From the NCBI GenBank assembly GCA_946811695.1, contig OX328123.1:30730322-30794321 (forward strand): 64,000 nt of DNA. Direction: 5' to 3'. This DNA comes from Gonocerus acuteangulatus. Its lineage: Eukaryota > Arthropoda > Insecta > Hemiptera > Coreidae. This document shows, piece by piece, positions 56,368 to 64,000 of this stretch (positions are counted from its first letter, which is position 1; every line of letters begins with the position of its first letter). The position numbers and the translations under genes are program-made. A model generated the notes under the pieces. It had not been told where the DNA came from. It searched no databases and saw nothing but the letters and a program-made list of their open reading frames with translations.

Positions 56368-56772
56368 ACTAGTTATATTCATAATGTTAAAAAGAAGAAA
56401 TATTTTAATTGTTTTTTATATTACATTAAAGTATATGACTTGTTTGTGATATTATTTCCTTATAATGACTTATTATAACATAAGAAAGAAAAAAAATGAT
56501 AAGAGTACAAGGGGTGTCAATAACCCATCCACAGGGTGTCAATAACTAGATTTTGCACTTTTTACCATCATTATTGTCATATGTTAAAGTGTATTGAACT
56601 TTTGAAAGAAAAATCCACTTGAGTCTTTCAAAGGATAGATAAAGAGGAGCTATAGCAAGTTTCAGTTTGATCCCTTCATAAAAAGTTTTTTTTTTTTTTT
56701 AATTTCGCCGCAGAAATGTAGTCTTAAGGGTGTCAATAACTGGCCGGTTTACCCTACATAATTTAGTCAATT

Positions 56773-57080
56773 AAGGCCCAGCACACACAGTGCGACTGTT
56801 CTGTAACTCCCGTTGCAAACCAGTTTCGTCTGAAAGCAGTTTGCAACTGAAACAAAACTTCTGTCCGCACGCGGGGGACCCGGCAAAGGGCTAGTTGTAA
56901 ATCAGTTGCGCCTATGACGCAGTAAAAGTGGAATGTTTATTAAGTGCTGTATGTGTTTGTTTTTAAGGCCTTGGCTTAGCCGTGTGAGCTTACTTTGTCA
57001 GACTCTGACGAAGAAGACGTTGGGGTCTTTTTGTCTCAAACACACTTCATTTTGTCCGGCAACACACTTCTATGACATTT
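56773..57080 (+). mobile_element. PIF/Harbinger-like remnant, copy 2
   Basis: GGCCCAGCACACACAGTGCG after TTAA, then GCAACTGAAACAAAACTTCT, AGGGCTAGTTGTAAATCAGT and GCCGTGTGAGCTTACT, match 32920-33090 over about 250 bp. It begins only 18 bp past the pogo-like element. No transposase frame remains. Confidence 0.6.
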
Positions 57081-57559
57081 TTTCCTTGCCATCTCTACAT
57101 ATGATGTCATTTGGTACATGGGTTAACTTCATAAAGAATAAGAAAAACACCAAATTTCAGCTTAATGTCTAAAACGGGTTCAAAAATACGGCCATGTAAA
57201 GTTTACAACAAGTGGTCAAAATTTTGCTGCAGCAGAATATATAGCTCCACTCCTGTTTACGGTAGAAACATGATGGTGTCAATTTTTAGTTTTTTATATG
57301 CCCTTTAAAATAGCATGTAACACATACGCTGTACTTATGTGTCTCTCGCTGAAGTATTATGTACTGTGAACTATTCAGGCGATTCGCCAAAGTTGCGAAG
57401 CCTTATCAATAAATAAATAAATTTAACTAATTTCAACAAATTATTAATGTAAACAATTTTTTTAAATAAGCTTTGTAATTAAGATAATAAAATTTAAATG
57501 TGTTTCAATATATGCAATGGTAAAGTTTGGATTTAATTTTATAATTATGTATTAAAAAG

Positions 57560-57564
<5 letters not shown>

Positions 57565-57604
<40 letters not shown>
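57565..57604. repeat. (TA)n array
   Basis: About 40 bp of TA. Confidence 0.9.
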
Positions 57605-57609
<5 letters not shown>

Positions 57610-57719
57610 CGTAAAATTAGTCCAAAGCCGCCTTCAGTATTAAATTATTTGAAAGATTGACACTATATGGCTGATAAAACACCAGCTAAACACCACTTGG
57701 TCTCAAAGAACGAAACTGC

Positions 57720-58065
57720 AACCAACCACATTTCATCAAAACCGGACCATTTATAAACGGCAGGAGCGAACAGACAAATTCGTACGTATGTGTATATACA
57801 TATACAAATGCAGGGTGTCCCCAGCCTAAAAGGCAAAACTTCGGCAATCGATGCAGGATGAAAAAAAATAGAAAAAAAGTCGTTCGGCATTTTTCTCGAT
57901 TTTGCCTCGTTTCCGAGAAAAACTCAAAAAACTACAACACAATTGTTGGCACCTATTTGTGCATTGCTCAAATCTCTCAAGGACTTTTTGCCTTAGTTTT
58001 TCGGTCGTCTACAAGCTCCTGAAGTCTTGCCATTTAAAATCGGAACACCCTGTATATATGTATGA

Positions 58066-58136
<71 letters not shown>

Positions 58137-58215
58137 TAAATATATAAATTTGAACCACCGTTATATTCGTGATACATGGGATCTGAAACATGAAATTTTC
58201 GTGTTGGCACTTCCG
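57720..58215. repeat. R3 repeat with embedded TA array, copy 2
   Basis: CATCAAAACCGGACCATTTA and CAGGAGCGAACAGACAAATT at the left, the TA array at 58070-58129, then AAATTTGAACCACCGTTAT and GTTGGCACTTCCGG match 37340-37560 in the same order. A small MITE (57812-58055) is inserted in it. Confidence 0.75.
57812..58055. mobile_element. Small MITE with CAGGGTGTYCC termini
   Basis: CAGGGTGTCC at the left is mirrored by GGAACACCCTG at the right, over about 244 bp with no coding capacity. It sits where the related repeat copy at 37396 has no insertion. Confidence 0.6.
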
Positions 58216-58665
58216 GAGAGGGGTTTGAGCTAACATTAATTCCCCCACAAGATTTTTTTTTTTTTTTTTTGCTGAAAGAAATTGTTCCACCTCGAAAGCC
58301 GGGGTGGGGGGAGAACTTTTGGCAGGCGAAAATGTAGCACTTTTTACTAGCGATTGCGGCAATTTTACGTGGCCGAATTCGGACTTTGACCAGTTCATTT
58401 GAAGCAGAAATTAATGTTCTTTACTCTCTATTTGATTTTTTTTTTTTTTATCCAAAATTAACGGTTTTTAAATTAATTAAGAAAAACTGAAAAAAGTGCT
58501 AAAAGTTCGCGGTTTTTCGCCTGCCAAAAGTTCTCCCCCGGCTTTCGAGTTGAAAAAATGGGGTTCAGCATTATCACACCATACATATTATATTATATCA
58601 CACTAAGGATATTAGAAAAAAAAATCTTGTGGGGGAATTAATGTTAGCTCGACCCCTTTTGAAGT
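58213..58665. repeat. Inverted-repeat element around GCCTGCCAAAAGTTCTCCCC
   Basis: GAGCTAACATTAATTCCCCC with ACAAGATTTTTTT, and GAGAACTTTTGGCAGGCGAA in the left arm, are mirrored at 58525-58545 and 58619-58655. The arms are about 120 bp with indels; the outer sequence is the AACATTAATTCCCCCACAAG block. Confidence 0.75.
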
Positions 58666-58959
58666 CTCTATATACTGGACTATTAACTTTAAGCCAAGTA
58701 TGATCGCACGAGCCCTATCTAATACCTGCGAGTTTTCAGTCCACCTGATTGTACACAGTTTTAATGGAAAAAGATTAATTCTAGAAACTTCGCTGAATTT
58801 ATCACTTTGATGTGAAATCTTTGAATAGAAAAATTTCGTGACATGGTTTCCAAATTCGTGACTTTTTCGTGATTTTCGTGCCCTATTTTTCATTTCGTGA
58901 CATTTTCGTGATTTTCGTGACTTTTTCGTGCAGTAGACACCCTGAATTGTCAGGGTTCG

Positions 58960-60700
58960 GTCAATGTTTCTTAATAATACTAAATTTTATATGAGAAACA
59001 ACAATCAAACCCTGACAATTACTACCTTCGCGATCTCCTCTCAATCTTTTAATGTATTTTTATTCAAATTTCTGAAGGAACAAGGAGTTAGCTCTATTTA
59101 GCTCCCTCGGAGGCTTATATGCCAACAATGATTACCTGCAAAAACATCAGGTGGCCAAAGCACAGCGCTGACCATTTTGTTATGTAAGGCCATAATTCCA
59201 TTACTTATACAGTATGGGTTCTATTGGCCTTTTTGGCTTGTTACTTTTTGTTTTTAAACATATCTCAAAAAGGTATACCATAAGTTTTCATTTAAGCCTC
59301 TTGAGGTGAGTTTACATAGCCAACGTGATAAACAGATTTCCTCTGCAGGGGTGTTCTTGAGAAATATTCTATACTCGAACAACCATATTGCTGGAGAGAT
59401 GTGGATTGAAACACATTGTAAGGGAATGAGAAGTGATCTCATTACCATCCTATTTCTATATTGAATATTTAAGCTAATATATAACAAGTCAATAAAGATT
59501 AGTTTTGCATAAAAAACATCAAATAACACAAGAGCAAAGATTCTATACCCGCCAACCTTATATCAGGAGGCCCAAAATTAATTAATTTTCAGGTTTTACC
59601 TAACAAATCCTTCAAAGTTAGCTAATACTTCAGCAATAAAAAGCTATAAAACCATTGACTTGCTTTACTGGCTCTTTCTTTTTTGTGAGATCCAACTTCT
59701 CAATTATTACAGCATTAAGCACGATAAATTCATTAACTATACATGGCAGTGCAAAAATATACGAGCTGACTCACTTGAGATAATTGTGTTTATTTACTAA
59801 TGTAGCGCCTAAATTTCTAAGTTCCTACAAACAGAATAATAAAGCACTTCAGGGATTTCAACTATAAATGCAAAAAGTAAATAAAAATGAATTAAATGTT
59901 TTAAGTTCATATCAAAATTTACTAGCTACCTACTCAAATGAAATACCTACTTTCATATTGCACTGATAAAAGGAAAATCACAAATTTTCATTAACTCACT
60001 ATAATTGATAGTCTTGTATAAATAAGTAAGAGACATTAAAAAATATTTAAAATTAAGAATGCTTACTCCATAGAGAATAAATTCATGTCAATTCTTGTCA
60101 TGGACTAAATATTACTTCTAAAAAAGTTCTAAAACCGTTGCAGTATTGTCTTTGGTAAACAATTATCACTAATTACAATGCTCCTAATCATTAAGTGATT
60201 TAAAATGTATTAAAATTAATACATAAAATATGATTGAACAAACCACCATTATGCAAATTATTATTTTTTCATAAATCTTAATTTTTACCCAATCATCTAC
60301 AGTACTCAAATACAAAATAATTATAATTTATGATTTATTCAATAGTAAAATAGTTGTACAGGGGAAGCACTCTATACATAACGAAGAACTATAGTTAGAT
60401 AAAAAAAAGTACACAAAATTCCTAATATAAAATAATTTTACATCTAAAAAAGAGATTTAATAGATATCAAATTTTTGTTTAAAGTGATGCTTCTATTTTT
60501 GAAAACATAGTTCGTAAGAAAATATACTAATAGAATTGAATGCTTTTTTTTCCAATGTGATCAAAATTCCTCAAACCACATTTTCAAGCCTCCTACCATA
60601 TCTGAAGAGCGAGCAGTTTTGACTTAAGAGCTACTTTTCTCTTATCACTCTCTTGAAAAACGGCATAGATAGACAAAGTTATCATTACATCAAAGATACC
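58960..60700. other. Intergenic / 3' UTR of the NHL gene
   Basis: Apart from the SINE fragment at 59090-59250 no element was found. The portion adjoining 60709 must include the NHL 3' UTR, but its end could not be placed. Confidence 0.5.
59090..59250 (+). repeat. SINE body, partial copy 2
   Basis: GATTACCTGCAAAAACATCA, GGCCAAAGCACAGCGCTGAC, GGCCATAATTCCATTACTTA and GGCCTTTTTGGCTTGTTA match the body of the SINE at 45330-45485. The tRNA-like head is missing or decayed. Confidence 0.6.
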
Positions 60701-60709
60701 TAATAATGT

Positions 60710-60948
60710 CTACCAATAACAGTACTTCTTAAGAATATCATTTCCCAGATCTACAACAATAACGTACTTCCCATCGATGTCAGCGACTCCTGAAGGCCTC
60801 TTGAGTTTTGAAGAATCCGAATCTATAGTGCCGAGAAGACATCCATCAGCAAGAGAAAACACCTGAATAAAGTTCTTACCTTTCTCTGTCCTTGAGCCAA
60901 GTATATGACCGTGAGAATCTACTGTGATCCCTCCATATCGGCCTTTAC
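60710..60948 (-). CDS. TRIM-NHL protein, terminal exon with stop
   Basis: Acceptor CTTTTCAG| opens a 239-nt coding segment that completes a Gly codon and runs 78 further codons to TAG (60712-60710). Two blades are visible: YGGITVDSHGHILGSRTEKG with FIQVFSLADGCLLGTI, then RPSGVADIDGKYVIVVDLGN ending in KKYCYW at the extreme C-terminus. The closing style (VVDLGND.IKKY.YW) is, as I recall it, that of the thin/nhl-1 branch of TRIM-NHL proteins rather than TRIM2/3; this orthology is tentative. The intron to the previous exon is 947 bp and phases agree. Confidence 0.82.
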
Positions 60949-61895
60949 CTGAAAAGGAAGAATTAACTAAGGAATTAAAACAAACTATTTAATCATGATC
61001 TGTTGTATACTTCATTTAGACCACGACGACTGAATGATTATTGAAAGGACCAAAACATTTCTTTAACATGAAATATTAGAGATTTTATCAAGACCTTTTA
61101 AAATAAATATTAATCACATTACATAAACATTGTTTTACTAATTTCGGGACTTTAAGTTACTTTCTTTTTTTTACAGCTGTGCGCCCTATGGGCTGATAGC
61201 CACTTTCTAAACTGGGGAATTTCTTCGCTTCGGGCCTGAAAGCTTTCTTTTTCTAGCGGGATCTAAAGGCACTTTTTGTCACCTCCAGTCTCCCTTGTAT
61301 CTGCTAGAGGTCATAACAAAGCAGTTTGAACTTACTGAATGGAGGTTTTCCTCTACTACCTTGCATGTCCCTTCCCACAGTTCTCTGAAGGGCCTTATTT
61401 GTGTTTTGACAGTTGAAATTTACACACAGATCATGTTCCATAGACATTATGCCGATGCCAAAATATGTGGCTCGATATTATTCCGAAACCCAGGTTGAGA
61501 AAATGGTGACGACGCAAAACATTTTAAAGAAGGAAATAACCAGAGTGTATTAGGAGAAATTATTATAGAAGGGTGGAGTAGGCACAGCTATTTAATTCCG
61601 CCCAGCGATATCGAGAGGATTGTCTCATAAGGGTTAAAGCACTAATATAAAGCTTCTAGGGATAATTTAAGCAGACAGATAAATAGAAAAAGTAATTGGT
61701 GGGAGAGAAGAGGACACAAAGGATTACTTACCCTCGATATACTAGTCCATCAATGGGCCCTAGTGGATCTATCAGCGAGAAAATTTAAAATTTCTAGATT
61801 TTTTTTCTTTCATTGATTTTTAACATTATTTTCTCAATAAGAAGACTAAAAATAAAAATAATTAAAACAGACTAAGTAGAAAGTAGAAGACTCAC

Positions 61896-62046
61896 CCTTT
61901 CCTTGTGGGTATATTTCCTGAAGGAAATCTCCTTTTGCAGAAAAAACCTGAATCCTCGAATCAGCAACAACGATCTCTCCTTCCGGGCCAACAGTAACAC
62001 CAGATATAAGGTTAAAGCAACCTTTTGAGCTACCCTTTTTACCAAC
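61896..62046 (-). CDS. TRIM-NHL protein, penultimate exon (partial gene)
   Basis: The 151-nt exon lies between GTTTCAG| and AAGG|GTGAGT, in phase 0 with one base carried over. It encodes 50 residues, VGKKGSSKGCFNLISGV... to ...EIYPQGK. The pattern GVTVGPEGEIVVADSRIQVFS is one NHL beta-propeller blade: small-residue turn, V-x-V core, VAD, then IQVF. NHL propellers terminate TRIM-NHL E3 ligases and RNA regulators such as thin, nhl-1, brat and TRIM32. The RING, B-box and remaining blades must be encoded beyond the right edge; no further exon was seen up to 64000. Confidence 0.82.
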
Positions 62047-64000
62047 CTGAAACAAGACCTTGCCTATACAATTCTGCAGAGAAATGACATAAAATTCAAT
62101 AAAAAATATAAGATAACATAATTTCTATGCTTATTATAAAGACTAGAATAAGGAATGTTCTATTATTTTGCCTTTAGTTAAAATATTTTATTGATTGAGC
62201 ATCAAAGCACTGCTATATAGTGCTGGAGAAATGATAATTGTAACTGCCTGCCCAAAAATTAGCACTAAGCACATTGAGCAGCCCATTCCATCATCTTTAA
62301 AACTATAATGAGTTCATTATCATGGCTAAGAGCTGATGAGTTCACCTCCAGTCAGCCCTCGACCATATGATCAGTACAAATTAATGATTTGATTGGGGTG
62401 TAAGCTTCCACTCCTAATAGACTCGATTTCCCTATAATTATAATAAATCATTAGCTCTAAATATTATGTAGTAAGTTTTTTTAGCCAGAAACAAAAATTA
62501 CAACTTCCGTTAATAAGTTGGTCAGGACTGGTGGGTTTCGGGTGAATCTACACATGTTAAATATAGTGTTGTGATATCATCGAACATAAAAAAACACTAT
62601 ATAAACAAGAAAAAAGACAAAAATAATACAATGAAAATCTAAATTACAGAGGGTAGGAATCCCATTTCATAAATAAATAATATATTTCCTATACATTTCA
62701 ATATAAATAAAAAATGTGGTACAATAATTTTAAAAAATCACTGTTTTGTAGGAATATGTGATGTGAAAGCAACAAATTTTATTTTTAATATACAGCGTCT
62801 ATATGGTCTTGGCAGCATTGAAGAGGCTATAGCTTTTTGTGCCAGTTCTCACTTCTGGACGAGACGGCCTTACAGGGAACATCGTGGCATATGTAATAGA
62901 ACCTGCTATAATATATGCACAGTGTAGAAGTGCCGATTTTGTTCTTAATTGTGATTGTTATAATAAAAAAATAGTAATTCTGGAAAGTTTCATTGTATCT
63001 TGAAAGAGATAAATTATAATATGTCGTTGCATCAAGACAGCAGAACTGAATCCTACTGAGAACCGGAAATGAGCCATCTGTGAGCAAAAGAAGCAGACCA
63101 CGAAATCAAATTGCATAAAAATGTAAGATTTCTTGTATTAATTGGCATATATTTTTTCAATATTGTGAGTTCTTTATTGCCAATTTACAGATATTGTTTT
63201 TTCCATTACATGTAAAATTCCTTTGTTTTCATATTACTTTGAACAATCCCTGAAATAGAGTCTAAAATAACTAATGAATATATTTCTAAAATTCTAAATA
63301 CAACTAGTTAGAGTATTGCGGCATATTACTGTGTGTTAGGTGTTCCCACCTAAACCTGAGAATGTACTTTTGTTATTACTACAAATTCAATTCTATTATT
63401 TTAATATCACTTCAATAGATATATAAGCTTTAACCCCTAGGGAGCGGTTGACTGCTGTACAAGACAAGAGAGGCCGTGCACTGGGTGCAGATGACTTGTA
63501 CAGTAGTTTCGCTTTATTACAAGTTATAGCTTTGAGTGCGATGAAGTTCTGTTCTTGGTATCTAGGGAATTTTAGAGGAACTAATAGTTCCCTGTTTCAC
63601 CAATAGAATTCATTAAGATGTCCTTTTTTACTACAACTGGCTGGAAGATGAGCAATGACCTTTGGACTATCTTTCATATATTTTGCAAAGGGTGCAATGT
63701 AAACATTTTCCTTTTCTTTTCTTTTTTTCAAACAGTAGCACACAATGGCAAATTATTAAACTACAAATAAGGTGTAAAAACGTTCATAGATCAAAACAGT
63801 AGGGGAACTCATGTAAACTTTTAAATAAAATAAATACATGAATATTGTGAATTTGTAAATATTTTTGATTCGCAACAACCAGTCCACAGCCCGCACCGAA
63901 AAGGAGGATGGGGAAATAAATGTGCGGCGCTCAGAAAAGTATGCCGCACCTAGGGCAAGTATTGTGTTGCAGGTTTACACACAACAAAGGCTCGGTAAAC
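62047..64000. other. Intron upstream of the NHL penultimate exon
   Basis: No further NHL-encoding exon with matching phase was found, so this intron is at least 1.95 kb and runs off the window. Otherwise AT-rich. Confidence 0.55.

Larger units (their letters stand above)
54594..56754 (+). mobile_element. pogo/Tigger-like transposon with clustered subterminal repeats
   Basis: GGGTAAACCAGACAGTTATT at the left is mirrored by AATAACTGGCCGGTTTACCC at the right; TA flanks both ends (54592-54593, 56755-56756). AGTTATTGACACCC-like motifs recur many times near both ends. Transposase fragments lie between 55265 and 56233. A TA array is inserted at 56277-56364. Confidence 0.85.
53986..58944. mobile_element. 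hAT-like element termini, heavily interrupted
   Basis: CATGGTGTCTACTACTTTCG at 53986 is mirrored by GTGCAGTAGACACCCTG ending at 58944. Both termini carry subterminal TTCGTGACTTTTTCGTGA-like repeats (54006-54065 and 58845-58930). The flanks AGAAATTG and AATTGTCA do not form a clear 8-bp duplication. It would contain the pogo-like element and several repeats. No transposase was recognised. Confidence 0.45.

Overview
This 64 kb window is AT-rich, intron-rich invertebrate nuclear DNA. Exons with canonical GT/AG junctions, several classes of DNA transposon, non-LTR and LTR retrotransposons and many long (TA)n arrays point to an animal, most likely an arthropod. The sequence alone does not fix the order. 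No bacterial genes, CRISPR array or convincing functional tRNA/rRNA gene was seen.

Two host genes can be supported, both on the minus strand. The first is a complete eight-exon coding set (13137..43205, 354 codons plus stop). Its product has the signature motifs of the FAM117/GLCCI1 (glucocorticoid-induced transcript 1) family. All seven splice junctions agree in phase. Exon 2 of the transcript probably starts at 43292 (good acceptor), so at least one noncoding first exon should lie further right, with a speculative candidate at 52348..~52640. The second gene contributes its last two exons (61896..62046 and 60710..60948). They encode the C-terminal NHL beta-propeller blades of a TRIM-NHL protein (thin/nhl-1/TRIM32-like), whose upstream exons lie beyond the right edge.

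The rest is intron or intergenic DNA packed with nested mobile elements. Left flank (1..13 kb): a TIR element, a 353+353 bp essentially perfect inverted repeat, a 123-bp tandem repeat and a long featureless AT-rich tract. Intron 7 (13.2..19.1 kb): a LOA/I-like LINE with one in-frame stop sits inside a TTAA-type MITE, which sits inside a hAT-like element; all three keep their target duplications. Introns 3 to 6 (19.2..27.8 kb): a piggyBac-like 5' end, foldback elements and a 143-bp minisatellite. Intron 1 (27.9..43.0 kb): a pogo/Tigger-like element with a foldback inside it, a deleted Ty3/gypsy element, a PIF/Harbinger remnant, an RTE-like LINE remnant, and a 5-kb hAT element with a perfect 8-bp duplication that contains a long-TIR element. 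Right flank (43..60 kb): SINEs, LINE 3' ends, and a pogo-like element crowded with one repeated subterminal motif.

The most unusual signal is a family of very short poly(A)-tailed, hairpin-forming retroposons with a core of only about 30 to 34 nt. There are five copies at 38.0, 41.6, 42.2, 45.9 and 46.4 kb. Three copies have target-site duplications directly abutting the core, and one has its empty site preserved in the opposite arm of an inverted repeat. All copies begin within a few bases of the same 5' position.
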